Below are positions 1-8,134 of a stretch of DNA of 64,000 nucleotides, piece by piece. This DNA is from Lysobacter enzymogenes (GTDB taxonomy: Bacteria > Pseudomonadota > Gammaproteobacteria > Xanthomonadales > Xanthomonadaceae): contig NZ_CP067396.1 of assembly GCF_023617245.1 (NCBI RefSeq), forward strand, positions 868,001 to 932,000. The letters run 5' to 3'. The translations under genes were made by a program, and so were the position numbers. The stretch's first letter is position 1; every line of letters starts with the position of its first letter. The notes under the pieces were generated by a model. The model had not been told where the DNA came from and searched no databases. It saw only the letters and a program-made list of their open reading frames with translations.

Positions 1-2
1 TC

Positions 3-101
3 CTGACCTCACCGAAATGGTGGATGGCCGCCACCGGCACCGCGATCATGGCCGCGGTGGCGATCTGGCTGTGGCGTCGCCCCGAGCCGCCGGCCGGTTG
101 A
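3..101 (+). CDS. C-terminal end of a membrane protein (partial, cut by window edge)
   Basis: The third forward frame is open from the window edge to a TGA at 99-101. It encodes 32 residues that form one hydrophobic segment (about residues 6-22, rich in Ala, Ile, Met and Trp), followed by an Arg-Arg and a short Pro-rich tail. This is the shape of a C-terminal transmembrane helix with a cytoplasmic tail. The family cannot be recognised from so little sequence, and the start lies outside the window. It has the same orientation as the lptM-dapF cluster but is separated from it by about 150 bp. Confidence 0.45.
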   Translation: MTSPKWWMAATGTAIMAAVAIWLWRRPEPPAG

Positions 102-218
102 GCGTCGCGCGCGGCGCCGCCCACGACGCCCCGGTTCCGGCCCGGCGCGCCACCGAGCCGTCGTCGCATCCAGCCTGAACCCGCACCCCGACGCCGCTCC
201 CAGTCCCCGCGCGCCGGG

Positions 219-248
219 TTCGATTCGGTCACCCCCGCGGGCTACACT
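219..248 (+). promoter_or_regulatory. Predicted sigma70-type promoter of lptM, leaderless
   Basis: A TTCGAT hexamer at 219-224 and a TACACT hexamer at 243-248 are 18 bp apart. The lptM ATG at 255 lies only 6 nt after the -10 element, where transcription would be expected to begin. No Shine-Dalgarno sequence is visible between them. Inferred from sequence only. Confidence 0.4.
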
Positions 249-254
249 TCGGCC

Positions 255-602
255 ATGAATGCACGCCTCGCCCCGCTCCTGATCCCGGCCGCGCTGACCC
301 TGGTCCTGGCCGCCTGCGGCAACAAGGGCCCGCTGGTCCTGCCGACCGCGCCGCCGCCGCCCGAGCCGCCCAAGGCCAAGCCCGGCGAAGTGCCGGTGAC
401 CATCTCCAACGCCAACGCGCCGCCGGTGGCGACCGACCCGCGCAAGAAAGGCGCGGCGGTGCCGTCGCTGGACCAGGTGCTGACCCCGCCGCCGGCCGAT
501 GGCACGGACAAGGACAAGCAGGACGCGACCGACGGCGCCGACAAGCCGGCGCAGGACAAGTCCGCCGAGCCGGTCCCCGCCAGCGGCCAGGGCGATGGCT
601 GA
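255..602 (+). CDS. lptM: LptM-like small lipoprotein (YifL family)
   Basis: The product is 115 aa with a signal peptide ending in a lipobox (LAAC, Cys at about 17), followed at once by the GNKGPLxLP motif typical of the YifL/LptM family. In E. coli LptM binds the LptDE lipopolysaccharide translocon in the outer membrane and helps its oxidative maturation. The family motif sits in residues 17-26; the rest is a Pro/Lys/Asp-rich tail longer than in E. coli (about 67 aa). The gene stands directly before dapF and overlaps it by 8 bp, the usual neighbourhood of this family. The start is supported by the signal peptide and by a -10-like box just upstream. Confidence 0.85.
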   Translation: MNARLAPLLIPAALTLVLAACGNKGPLVLPTAPPPPEPPKAKPGEVPVTISNANAPPVATDPRKKGAAVPSLDQVLTPPPADGTDKDKQDATDGADKPAQDKSAEPVPASGQGDG

Positions 603-1452
603 GGCCGCCGCACCGGCCGCGCCGCTGCGTTTCAGCAAGATGCACGGCGCCGGCAACGACTTCGTCGTGCTCGACCTGCGCGGCGGCGGCGTCGCGCCGG
701 ACGCGCAACTGTGCCGGCGCCTGGCCGACCGCCACACCGGCGTGGGCTGCGACCAGATCCTCACCGTCGAAGACCCGCTCAGCGCCGGCGCGGTGGCGTC
801 CTACCGGATCTGGAACTCCGACGGCTCGGCCTCGCAGCAATGCGGCAACGGCGCGCGCTGCATCGCCGCGTGGCTGGTGCGCGACGGCGCCGCCGCCGAT
901 GGCGACTTCGCCGTCGACAGCCCGGCCGGCCGCCATCCGGTCGCCGCGCTCGGCGAGGGCCGCTTCCGCATCGACATGGGCCGTCCCGAATTCGATCCGG
1001 CGCGGATTCCGCTGCGCGGCTATCCCGCGCGCCAGGACCAGTACGTGCTCGACGTGCACGACACCGTGATCGGCTTCGGCGCGGTGTCGATGGGCAACCC
1101 GCACGCGGTGATCGAGGTCGACGACGTCGACGCCGCGCCGGTGGAGACGATCGGGCCGATGCTGCAGTCCAGCCAGGAATTCCCCGAATCGGCCAACGTC
1201 GGCTTCGCCCAGGTGCTGGCGCCCGACCGCATCCGCCTGCGCGTGTACGAGCGCGGCGTCGGCGAGACCCTGGCCTGCGGCTCCGGCGCCTGCGCCGCCG
1301 CCGCGGTGCTGATGCAGCGCGGCCGGATCCAGCGCGAAGTCGCCGTGCAATTGCCCGGCGGCGAGCTGCGCATCGCCTGGCCCGACGCCGAGTCGACGCT
1401 GTCGATGTCTGGGCCGACCGCATTCGTGTTCGAAGGAGAGTGGAATCGATGA
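595..1452 (+). CDS. dapF: Diaminopimelate epimerase
   Basis: This 285-aa cytoplasmic enzyme interconverts LL- and meso-diaminopimelate, the last step before lysine and the source of the peptidoglycan cross-linking residue. Visible family marks are the N-terminal GAGNDFVVLD motif (about residues 18-27), the CGNGARC motif with catalytic Cys83, and the ACGSGAC motif with the second catalytic Cys228. Length fits the family (about 275-285 aa). The frame is open further upstream, but ATG at 595 puts the conserved N-terminus close to residue 10 and gives an 8-bp overlap with lptM. The stop overlaps the next gene as ATGA, so the two are translationally coupled. Confidence 0.97.
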   Translation: MAEAAAPAAPLRFSKMHGAGNDFVVLDLRGGGVAPDAQLCRRLADRHTGVGCDQILTVEDPLSAGAVASYRIWNSDGSASQQCGNGARCIAAWLVRDGAAADGDFAVDSPAGRHPVAALGEGRFRIDMGRPEFDPARIPLRGYPARQDQYVLDVHDTVIGFGAVSMGNPHAVIEVDDVDAAPVETIGPMLQSSQEFPESANVGFAQVLAPDRIRLRVYERGVGETLACGSGACAAAAVLMQRGRIQREVAVQLPGGELRIAWPDAESTLSMSGPTAFVFEGEWNR

Positions 1453-2132
1453 GCGAACGATCCGGCGACAAGCCGACCGAGCTCGGCGCCCATGAAGTCG
1501 CCGCGTGGCTGCGCCGTCACCCGCGTTTCCTGCAGCACTTCCCCGACCTGTCGATGAGCCTGGTGGTGCCGCGCGAGGAAGGTTCGGCCGCCTCGCTGGC
1601 CAGCTACCAGCTGGAAGTGCTGCGCGACAAGAACCGCGAACTCTCGCGCCGCCTGCACGAACTGTTCGGCAACGCCCAGGAGAACGAACGCCTGGCCGTG
1701 CGCACCCACCAGCTGACCCTGGCGTTGATGCGCCAGTCCAACGCCGGCGACACCTTGCGCGCGATGGCCGCGAGCCTGGCCGAGGACTTCAACGGCGATC
1801 TGGTCCGGCTGATCGTGCTGCGCCGCTACGACGGCGTCGCCGACAGCGAGTGGTTGCAGACCATCGAGGACGGCGACGCGCGCCTGCAGCCGTTCCGCGA
1901 CGCGCTCGCCGACGGCGAGCCGCTGTGCGGCCGCCTGCAGCCGGAAAAGCACGCGGTGCTGTACGCCGATCGCGCCGCCGACGTGCAGTCCACCGCGCTG
2001 TTGCCGCTGCCGGGCGTGGGCCTGATCGCGGTCGGCAGCCGCGACGCCAACCGTTTCTTCCCGGGCATGGGCACGCTGTTCCTGCGGATGATGGGCGAAT
2101 CGCTGGCGGTGGCGCTGCGCCGCTTCGATTGA
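1449..2132 (+). CDS. DUF484 family protein (GAF-like)
   Basis: This 227-aa protein has the DUF484 pattern: an N-terminal segment with VAAWLRRHPRFLQHFPDL (about residues 15-32), a central coiled-coil-like stretch (about 55-85, rich in Arg, Glu and Leu), and a C-terminal GAF-like half ending in a GMGTLFLRMMGE motif. In many gammaproteobacteria a DUF484 gene lies between dapF and xerC, as here, and its biochemical role is unknown. The ATG overlaps the dapF stop by 4 bp, so it is almost surely co-translated. Confidence 0.9.
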   Translation: MSERSGDKPTELGAHEVAAWLRRHPRFLQHFPDLSMSLVVPREEGSAASLASYQLEVLRDKNRELSRRLHELFGNAQENERLAVRTHQLTLALMRQSNAGDTLRAMAASLAEDFNGDLVRLIVLRRYDGVADSEWLQTIEDGDARLQPFRDALADGEPLCGRLQPEKHAVLYADRAADVQSTALLPLPGVGLIAVGSRDANRFFPGMGTLFLRMMGESLAVALRRFD

Positions 2133-2207
2133 GCTGGGGCGGCGGTGGATGCGGCCGATGCGGCGCCGCGACGCCGCGTCCGCGCGCGGCGGAGTAGGAT
2201 GCGCGGC

Positions 2208-3092
2208 ATGAATCCGGTCGACGCCTTCCTCGATCACCTGCGGGTGGAAAAGCGCATGTCCGCGCACACCCTCGACGCGTACCGGCGCGACCTCGATGCG
2301 CTGACCGTGTGGACCCTGCAACACGCCGGCGGCGACGTGCTCGCGCTGCAGGCCGAGGACATCCGCGCCTTCATCGCCGCCGAACACCGGCGCGGCCTCA
2401 CCCCCAAGAGCCTGCAGCGGCGCCTGTCCGCCTGCCGCAGCTTCTATGCCTGGCAGGTCAGGCAGGGCGCGCTGGAGGCCAGCCCGGCCGCGCCGATCCG
2501 CGCGCCCAAGGCGCCGCGCAAGCTGCCGCAGGTGCTCGATCCCGACGAAGCCAAGGCCCTGGTCGAAGTCGACACCGACGCGCCGCTGGGCCTGCGCGAC
2601 CGCGCGCTGCTGGAGTTGTTCTATTCCTCCGGCCTGCGCCTGAGCGAGCTGTGCGCGCTGCGCTGGCGCGACCTCGATCTCGACGACGCCCTGGTCACCG
2701 TGCTCGGCAAGGGCAACAAGCAGCGCAGCGTGCCGCTGGGCTCGCACGCGCGCGCCGCGCTGGGCGAATGGCGCGCGTCCACCGGTGCGGCCAACGACGC
2801 CTTCGTGTTCCCCGGCCGCGGCGGCGCGCAGATCAGCGCGCGCGCGGTGCAACTGCGGGTGCGCGCGCTGGCCCAGCGCCAGGGTTTGTTCAAGCGCGTG
2901 CACCCGCACCTGCTGCGGCACTCCTTCGCCAGCCACATCCTGGAATCCTCCGGCGACCTGCGCGGCGTGCAGGAACTGCTGGGCCATGCGGACATTTCGA
3001 CCACGCAGATCTACACCCACCTGGACTTCCAGCATCTGGCCAAGGTGTACGACGCGGCGCACCCGCGGGCCAAGCGCAAGCGCGAGGAGTGA
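2208..3092 (+). CDS. xerC: Tyrosine recombinase XerC
   Basis: The 294-aa site-specific recombinase acts with XerD at dif sites to resolve chromosome dimers. It has an N-terminal SAM-like core-binding domain (about residues 3-95) and a C-terminal catalytic domain with Arg144 (SGLRLSE), Lys168 (GKGNKQR), HLLR at 234-237, His260 (LGH) and nucleophile Tyr269 (TQIYTHL). The start at 2208 aligns with family N-termini; the open frame extends 21 codons upstream. A TAGGAT hexamer at 2195-2200 lies 7 nt before the ATG, so a leaderless transcript is possible. The gap after the DUF484 gene is 75 bp. XerC rather than XerD is inferred from the dapF neighbourhood. Confidence 0.95.
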   Translation: MNPVDAFLDHLRVEKRMSAHTLDAYRRDLDALTVWTLQHAGGDVLALQAEDIRAFIAAEHRRGLTPKSLQRRLSACRSFYAWQVRQGALEASPAAPIRAPKAPRKLPQVLDPDEAKALVEVDTDAPLGLRDRALLELFYSSGLRLSELCALRWRDLDLDDALVTVLGKGNKQRSVPLGSHARAALGEWRASTGAANDAFVFPGRGGAQISARAVQLRVRALAQRQGLFKRVHPHLLRHSFASHILESSGDLRGVQELLGHADISTTQIYTHLDFQHLAKVYDAAHPRAKRKREE

Positions 3093-3148
3093 GCGAAAGC
3101 GGGAGGCGAGGCTCTTGCTCACTCCTCACTTCTCTCCGCTCACTCCTC
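3084..3148. repeat. Pyrimidine-rich inverted and direct repeats between xerC and hslV
   Basis: An 11-bp perfect inverted repeat, GAGGAGTGAGC at 3084-3094 and GCTCACTCCTC at 3117-3127, overlaps the xerC stop codon. The right arm is repeated directly at 3138-3148. The same sequence family recurs between hslV and hslU (3773-3857). No T-tract follows, so it is not an obvious terminator. Confidence 0.7.
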
Positions 3149-3213
3149 CGCCTCCGGGGGGCTTGACTGCCCGCCCGGCGCCCCCATCCAAGGGCTATCC
3201 CCCGGAGGTCGCC

Positions 3214-3765
3214 ATGGACCCGAGTCAGAATCCCAACGTTTTCCACGCCACCACCATCGTCTCGGTCCGCCGCGACGGCCGCGTCGCCATCGCCGGCGAC
3301 GGCCAGGTCACGCTCGGCCATACGGTAATGAAATCCAATGCGCGCAAGGTGCGCCGCCTGGGCCGCGACGGCCAGGTGCTGGCCGGTTTCGCCGGCGCCG
3401 CGGCCGATGCGTTCACCCTGTTCGAATTGTTCGAAGCCAAGCTCGAAAAGCACGGGCAACTGACCCGCGCCGCGGTCGAGCTGGCCAAGGATTGGCGCAC
3501 CGAGCGCCGCCTCGGCAAGCTCGAAGCGCTGCTCGCGGTCGCCGACAAGGAAACCTCGCTGGTCATCAGCGGCACGGGCGACGTGATCGAACCCGAAGAC
3601 GGCATCGTCGCGATCGGCTCCGGCGGCATGTACGCGCTGTCGGCCGCGCGCGCGCTGATGGCGCACAGCAGCCTCGACGCCCGCGGCATCGCCACCGAGG
3701 CGATCAACATCGCCGGCGACGTCTGCATTTACACGAATCGCAATGTAGTAGTGGAAGAGCTGTAG
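3214..3765 (+). CDS. hslV: ATP-dependent protease peptidase subunit HslV
   Basis: This is the 183-aa proteasome-beta-like threonine protease that forms a dodecamer and, capped by HslU, degrades misfolded cytoplasmic proteins. The N-terminal propeptide ends in FHA before TTIVSVRR, so the catalytic nucleophile is Thr13 of the precursor. The AGDGQVTLG motif and GSGGMYALSAARAL helix are family-typical, and the length is standard. A CCGGAGG Shine-Dalgarno precedes the ATG. The pair hslV-hslU is separated by 109 bp containing an inverted repeat; HslVU is often heat-shock induced, but no sigma32 promoter was identified with confidence here. Confidence 0.97.
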   Translation: MDPSQNPNVFHATTIVSVRRDGRVAIAGDGQVTLGHTVMKSNARKVRRLGRDGQVLAGFAGAAADAFTLFELFEAKLEKHGQLTRAAVELAKDWRTERRLGKLEALLAVADKETSLVISGTGDVIEPEDGIVAIGSGGMYALSAARALMAHSSLDARGIATEAINIAGDVCIYTNRNVVVEEL

Positions 3766-3772
3766 AAAAGAG

Positions 3773-3857
3773 CGGAGAGGAGTGAGGAGTGAGAAAAAGC
3801 GGTTTCCTCGCCCCGTCTCCCGTTCATAGCGCACGCCACTCACTCCTCACTTCTCCG
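3773..3857. repeat. Inverted repeat between hslV and hslU
   Basis: The left arm (3773-3793) contains GGAGTGAGGAGTGAG, and the right arm (3840-3857) contains its complement CTCACTCCTCACTTC, separated by about 46 nt. The same motif flanks hslV on the other side (3084-3148), so hslV is bracketed by copies. The hslVU mRNA could fold here, but no T-tract follows. Confidence 0.65.
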
Positions 3858-3874
3858 ATCTCACTCCTGCCTCT

Positions 3875-5251
3875 ATGAAACCCGACAACAGCCACGCCAC
3901 CATGACCCCGCGCGAGATCGTGCAGGAACTGGACCGACACATCGTCGGCCAGCATTCGGCCAAGCGCGCGGTCGCCATCGCCCTGCGCAACCGCTGGCGC
4001 CGCATGCAGCTGCCCGCGGAACTGCGCAACGAGGTGATGCCCAAGAACATCCTGATGATCGGCCCCACCGGCGTCGGCAAGACCGAGATCGCGCGGCGCC
4101 TGGCGACGCTGGCGAACGCGCCGTTCGTCAAGGTCGAGGCCACCCGCTTCACCGAGGTCGGCTACGTCGGCAAGGACGTGGAGCAGATCGTGCGCGACCT
4201 GGCCGACACCGCGGTCAAGCTGTATCGCGAACAGGCCAAGGTGCGCGTGCGCGTGCAGGCCGAGGACCGCGCCGAAGACCGCATCCTCGACGCGCTGCTG
4301 CCCAAGCGCGTGCCCGGCGGTTTCGGCTTCGGCTCGGAAACCCCGGCCGCCGACCACAGCGCGCCCGACAGCGACACCCGCGCCAAGCTGCGCAAGCAAC
4401 TGCGCAGCGGCGAACTGGACGAGCGCGAGATCGAGATCGAAACCGCGGTCAACCTCGGCGGCGTCGACATCATGGCGCCGCCCGGCATGGAAGAGATGGG
4501 CCAGCAGCTGCGGCAGATGTTCTCGCAGGTGTCCGGCGGCAAGACCCACAAGAAGCACCTGTCGATCAAGGCCGCGCGTCCGCAGCTGATCGAAGAGGAA
4601 GCGGCCAAGCTGGTCAACGAGGACGACGTGCGCGCAGCCGCGATCGAGGCCTGCGAGCAGCACGGCATCGTCTTCATCGACGAGATCGACAAGGTCGCCA
4701 AGCGCAGCGAGGCCGGCGTGAGCGGCGGCGACGTCAGCCGCGAAGGCGTGCAGCGCGACCTGCTGCCGCTGGTGGAAGGCTCGACGGTGAGCACCAAGTA
4801 CGGCGCGGTCAAGACCGACCACATCCTGTTCATCGCCTCCGGCGCGTTCCATCTGGCCAAGCCCAGCGACCTGATTCCGGAACTGCAGGGCCGCTTCCCG
4901 ATCCGGGTCGAGCTCGGCGCGCTGAGCAAGGACGATTTCGTGCGCATCCTGACCGAGCCCAAGGCGGCGCTGACCACGCAGTACGTCGAGCTGCTGCGCA
5001 CCGAAGGGGTGACGCTGGAGTTCACCGGCGATGCGGTGGACCGCTTGGCCGAGATCGCCGCGCAGGTCAACGAGCGCCAGGAGAACATCGGCGCGCGGCG
5101 CCTGCACACGGTGCTGGAGCGCTTGCTCGATGTGTTGAGCTACGAGGCGCCCGATCGCGACGGGCAAGCGGTGACGATCGACAAGGCGTACGTGGACCAG
5201 CACCTGGGCGAGTTGGTGAAGGACCCGGATTTGAGCCGGTACATTCTTTGA
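3875..5251 (+). CDS. hslU: ATP-dependent protease ATPase subunit HslU
   Basis: The 458-aa AAA+ unfoldase feeds substrates to HslV. It has the Walker A motif GPTGVGKT (about residues 63-70), the family-specific intermediate I-domain (about 110-240), Walker B with IVFIDEIDK (about 265-273), a sensor-2 GARRLHTVLE segment (about 408-417), and the conserved C-terminal LSRYIL that inserts into HslV to activate it. Length is slightly above the E. coli protein (443 aa), with a few extra N-terminal residues before MTPREIVQELD; an internal ATG at 3902 is an alternative start. A terminator hairpin follows at 5398. Confidence 0.97.
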   Translation: MKPDNSHATMTPREIVQELDRHIVGQHSAKRAVAIALRNRWRRMQLPAELRNEVMPKNILMIGPTGVGKTEIARRLATLANAPFVKVEATRFTEVGYVGKDVEQIVRDLADTAVKLYREQAKVRVRVQAEDRAEDRILDALLPKRVPGGFGFGSETPAADHSAPDSDTRAKLRKQLRSGELDEREIEIETAVNLGGVDIMAPPGMEEMGQQLRQMFSQVSGGKTHKKHLSIKAARPQLIEEEAAKLVNEDDVRAAAIEACEQHGIVFIDEIDKVAKRSEAGVSGGDVSREGVQRDLLPLVEGSTVSTKYGAVKTDHILFIASGAFHLAKPSDLIPELQGRFPIRVELGALSKDDFVRILTEPKAALTTQYVELLRTEGVTLEFTGDAVDRLAEIAAQVNERQENIGARRLHTVLERLLDVLSYEAPDRDGQAVTIDKAYVDQHLGELVKDPDLSRYIL

Positions 5252-5265
5252 TCGCGTAGAGCGGC

Positions 5266-5376
5266 CCTCACCCCAACCCCTCTCCCGCCAACGGGAGAGG
5301 GGCTTTGACTGCGAAGGTTGGATAGCGACGAGGCCGTTCCCTCTCCCGCTTGCGGGAGAGGGCTAGGGTGAGGGTA
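5266..5376. repeat. Paired intergenic palindromes, CCCTCTCCCGC family
   Basis: Two palindromes of the form CCCTCTCCCGC-n-GCGGGAGAGGG, flanked by CCCTCACCCC and its complement, lie in opposite orientation after hslU. Another copy is between lipB and lipA (52107-52145). This type of intergenic repeat is widespread in proteobacteria; its role is unsettled. Confidence 0.8.
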
Positions 5377-5397
5377 AATGGGACAAGCAGAAAAACG

Positions 5398-5418
5398 AGC
5401 GCCGCAAGGCGCTTTTTT
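5398..5418 (+). terminator. Rho-independent terminator after hslU
   Basis: A stem of AGCGCC and GGCGCT around a GCAA tetraloop is followed directly by six T residues. It lies 147 bp after the hslU stop and would end the hslVU transcript. Confidence 0.7.
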
Positions 5419-5463
5419 ATTGACAGTCCTCTCCCTCGTCGCGCTCTGCTACCGTGTCGCCCC

Positions 5464-6807
5464 ATGGACGACCCCGCACCCGCACGCGCGCCACGGACCG
5501 ACGCAGCACCGCCGCACCCCGCCGCGCCGCGAACCGTTCTGGTCGTCGGCGCCAACGGCTTCCTCGCCGGCTACCTCATCGCCGCCCTGCGCCGCCACGG
5601 CTGGCGCGTGCTGCGCGGCATCCGCGACGGCGGCCGCGCGCTGCGCGAGGACGAACGTCCGGCCGACCTCGCCCGCATGACCTCGCCGCAAGACTGGCGC
5701 GAGACCCTGCGCGGCGTCGACGCGGTGGTCAACGCCGCCGGCATCCTGCGCGAAGCCGGCGCGCAGACGTTCCAGGCCATCCATGTCGATGGCCCGCTGG
5801 CGTTGGCGCGCGCCTGCGCCGACTGCGGCGTGCCGCGCTTCGTCCAGCTCTCGGCGTTGGGCGAACCCGCCGACGGCGAATTCATCGCCTCCAAGCATCG
5901 CTTCGACGATGAGCTGTTGAAACTGCCGCTGAGCGCGGTCGCGCTGCGTCCGTCGGTGGTCTACGCGGCTTCGGGCTCCTACGGCGGCACCTCGTTGCTG
6001 CGCGCGCTGGCCGCGTTTCCGGGCCGCCAACTGCTGCCCGGCGACGGGCGCTGGCCGTTGCAGCCGGTCGCCGCCGAGGACCTCGGCGAGATCGCCGCGC
6101 GCGCCGCGGGCGGCGCGCAATCCGGCGTTTACGAGATCGGCGGCCCGGCGCCGCTGAGCCTGCGCGAGTACCAGTCGACCTGGCGGCGCTGGCTGCGCAT
6201 CGACGGCCACGGCGCGGTGTTCTTTCCCGAAGCGCTGGTGAGCCTGCAGGTGGCGATCGGCGAACGCCTGGGCCGCGGTCCGGTCGGCGAAACCATGTGG
6301 CGCATGCTGCGCCGCGGCAACGTCGCCCGCGCCGACGCGCATGCGCGCGTGCGTGCCGATTTCGGCCACGCGCCGGCGGCGCTGGCCGACGCATTGGCGG
6401 CGACGCCGAGCCAAGTGCAAGACCGCTGGCACGCGCAGCTGTATTTCCTCGCGCCGACCCTGCGCATCGCCATCGTCGCGCTGTGGCTGATCTCGGCCGC
6501 GGTCGGCTGGTCGACGCCGGCGGCGACGATCGAGGCGATGGTCGCCGGCTCGCCGCTGGCGGCCTGGCAGCCGGTGGCGCTGGCGCGCATCACCGGCGCG
6601 CTCGATGCGGTGTTGGCGCTGGGCCTGCTGATCGGCTGGCGGCCGCGCGCGATGCTGGGATTGATGGGGATCAGCGTACTCGCCTACACCCTGGCGTTCG
6701 GCGCGCTGTTGCCGGCGCAGTGGCTGGACCCGCTCGGCGGACTGGCCAAGAACCTGGTGGTGCTGCCGGCGCTGGCGGTGGCGTGGGTGTTGGCGGACCG
6801 GAGATAA
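5464..6807 (+). CDS. NAD-dependent epimerase/dehydratase fused to a DoxX-like membrane domain
   Basis: The 447-aa protein has an N-terminal extended-SDR Rossmann domain (VLVVGANGFLAGYL at about residues 24-37; a NAAGIL motif near 98) and a C-terminal half with about four hydrophobic segments (about 325-445) resembling DoxX. SDR proteins of the NmrA/complex I 39-kDa-like branch fused to DoxX occur in proteobacteria. Substrate is unknown. The canonical YxxxK is not evident; a SKHRFDDELL stretch occupies that position, as in atypical SDRs that bind NAD(P) without classical catalysis. The start at 5464 follows a TTGACA box at 5420. The next gene starts 4 bp after its stop, so they form an operon. 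Confidence 0.8.
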   Translation: MDDPAPARAPRTDAAPPHPAAPRTVLVVGANGFLAGYLIAALRRHGWRVLRGIRDGGRALREDERPADLARMTSPQDWRETLRGVDAVVNAAGILREAGAQTFQAIHVDGPLALARACADCGVPRFVQLSALGEPADGEFIASKHRFDDELLKLPLSAVALRPSVVYAASGSYGGTSLLRALAAFPGRQLLPGDGRWPLQPVAAEDLGEIAARAAGGAQSGVYEIGGPAPLSLREYQSTWRRWLRIDGHGAVFFPEALVSLQVAIGERLGRGPVGETMWRMLRRGNVARADAHARVRADFGHAPAALADALAATPSQVQDRWHAQLYFLAPTLRIAIVALWLISAAVGWSTPAATIEAMVAGSPLAAWQPVALARITGALDAVLALGLLIGWRPRAMLGLMGISVLAYTLAFGALLPAQWLDPLGGLAKNLVVLPALAVAWVLADRR

Positions 6808-6811
6808 GACG

Positions 6812-7285
6812 ATGGCGTACCTGTGGGTGAAGTGGATTCACATCCTGTCCTCGACCCTGCTGTTCGGCACGGGCCTGGGCATCGCGTTCTTCTTCTGGAT
6901 CGCGCACAAGCGCGGCGACGCCAAGGTGATCGCCGAGACCGCGCGCACCGTGGTCATCGCCGACGCCTGTTTCACCGCGCCGGCGGTGCTGGTGCAGTTC
7001 GGCACCGGCGTGTGGCTGGCGCTGTACCTGGGCATTCCGTGGTCGCTGTTCTGGCTCAAGACCGCGTTGATCCTGTTCTTCGTGGTCGGCGCGTGCTGGC
7101 TGCCGGTGCTGTGGCTGCAGGCGCGCGCGCGCCGGCTCGCGGCGCAGGCGGCGGCCGCGAACGCGCCGTTGCCGGCGAGCTACCACCGCACGATGTTCTG
7201 GTGGTTCTGGCTCGGCTGGCCGGCGTTCTTGAGCGTGGTGGGGATCTTCTGGTTGATGGTTTTGAAGCCAACCGCAGCGACGTAG
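6812..7285 (+). CDS. DUF2269 family membrane protein
   Basis: This 157-aa integral membrane protein has four predicted helices (about residues 5-28, 45-70, 78-100 and 130-153). The N-terminal KWIHILSSTLLFGTGLG segment and the central FGTGVWLALYLGIP are typical of DUF2269, a family of unknown function often found beside SDR/DoxX genes. It begins 4 bp after the preceding stop and is probably co-transcribed with it. A membrane role for the pair, possibly in redox or lipid metabolism, is only inference. Confidence 0.8.
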   Translation: MAYLWVKWIHILSSTLLFGTGLGIAFFFWIAHKRGDAKVIAETARTVVIADACFTAPAVLVQFGTGVWLALYLGIPWSLFWLKTALILFFVVGACWLPVLWLQARARRLAAQAAAANAPLPASYHRTMFWWFWLGWPAFLSVVGIFWLMVLKPTAAT

Positions 7286-7356
7286 CTCCGCCGCGACAAC
7301 CCGAAGCCGCGAACACCCGGCCTCCTTTCCAGATGGAGGCCTGCCGCTCGCAACCC

Positions 7357-7465
7357 CGTCATTCCGGCGAACGCCGGAATCCATTTTTTTGCTGTTGCTT
7401 GCGCTCTTGCGAAGAAACGGCAATGGCAAGATCAAAATGGATTCCGGCGTTCGCCGGAATGACGG
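7357..7465. repeat. Long-range inverted repeat, GTCATTCCGGCGAACGCC family
   Basis: The arm GTCATTCCGGCGAACGCCGG (from 7357, reading on through AATCCATTTT) recurs as its complement at 7434-7465, giving a roughly 30-bp inverted repeat with a 46-nt spacer; each arm also contains a short palindrome. Related single copies lie at 12628-12657 and 12737-12762. This is a known style of interspersed repeat in proteobacterial intergenic DNA. The rest of 7286-7587 holds degenerate copies and no gene. Confidence 0.75.
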
Positions 7466-7587
7466 GTTTGTGAGGTCCCGGCTTTCGTCGGAACGACGCG
7501 TCTGAGAGGCCTCGGCGTTTGCTGGAATGACGGGCCCGCGTGGTCGACTTTCGCCCGAACAACGAACGGATTCGGCGCCGCGATCGC

Positions 7588-8058
7588 TTAGCGTCGCAAC
7601 TCCAGGATCAGCCCCACCGCCACGAACTCGTCGCACCCGCCCAGCCGCCCTTGCCGGCGCTCGATCTCGACGAACCCCTCGGAGCGATACAGCGCGATCG
7701 CCGGGTCGTTGCCCAGCAGCGCCTGGGTCGACACCACCGGCCCGGAGTGCGCGAGCGCGTGGCGCAGCAGCGCGCGCCCGACGCCCTGGCGATAACTGTC
7801 GGGGTCCACGTACAGCCAGTTGAGCGAAGCGCGCTGGAACGCGACGAAGCCGCGCACCACGCCGTCGACTTCGGCCACGTCGAGACGGCCGTCGAACAGC
7901 CCCTCGCTGTGCGCGGTGCGCGCCAGGTTGCGGAACGCGTCGGCGCTGGCGCTGCGCTGCAGTTCGTCCAGGCGCGCGCGGTCGTGGATCTGGCACAGGC
8001 GCGGCCAGTCGCTGAGCCGGTAGGCGCGGATCGACAGCGGGGCGGGAGCGGCGGCCAT
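7588..8058 (-). CDS. GNAT family N-acetyltransferase
   Basis: This 156-aa protein has the GNAT fold pattern: an N-terminal SIRAYRLSDWPRLCQIHD strand-helix, the acetyl-CoA pyrophosphate-binding motif A (LYVDPDSYRQGVGRALLRHAL, about residues 82-102, with QGVGRA as the loop), and a C-terminal NDPAIALYRSEGFVE motif B (about 116-130). It would transfer an acetyl group to an amine; the substrate cannot be told. It stands alone on the minus strand, 76 bp from the end of the next minus-strand gene. Confidence 0.85.
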   Translation of the reverse strand: MAAAPAPLSIRAYRLSDWPRLCQIHDRARLDELQRSASADAFRNLARTAHSEGLFDGRLDVAEVDGVVRGFVAFQRASLNWLYVDPDSYRQGVGRALLRHALAHSGPVVSTQALLGNDPAIALYRSEGFVEIERRQGRLGGCDEFVAVGLILELRR

Positions 8059-8134
8059 GTGCGGGCGATTCTGCGCCGGCTCCCGCGGCTTGCCCAGTGA
8101 CGGGTGTAAGCGCCCGGCGCGCGCCGGCGCGGCT

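Noticed and set aside
5420..5455. Leaderless promoter for the SDR-DoxX gene (TTGACA at 5420 and TACCGT at 5450)
   Set aside because: The 24-bp spacing between boxes is too long for a sigma70 promoter, so only the -35-like box was mentioned.
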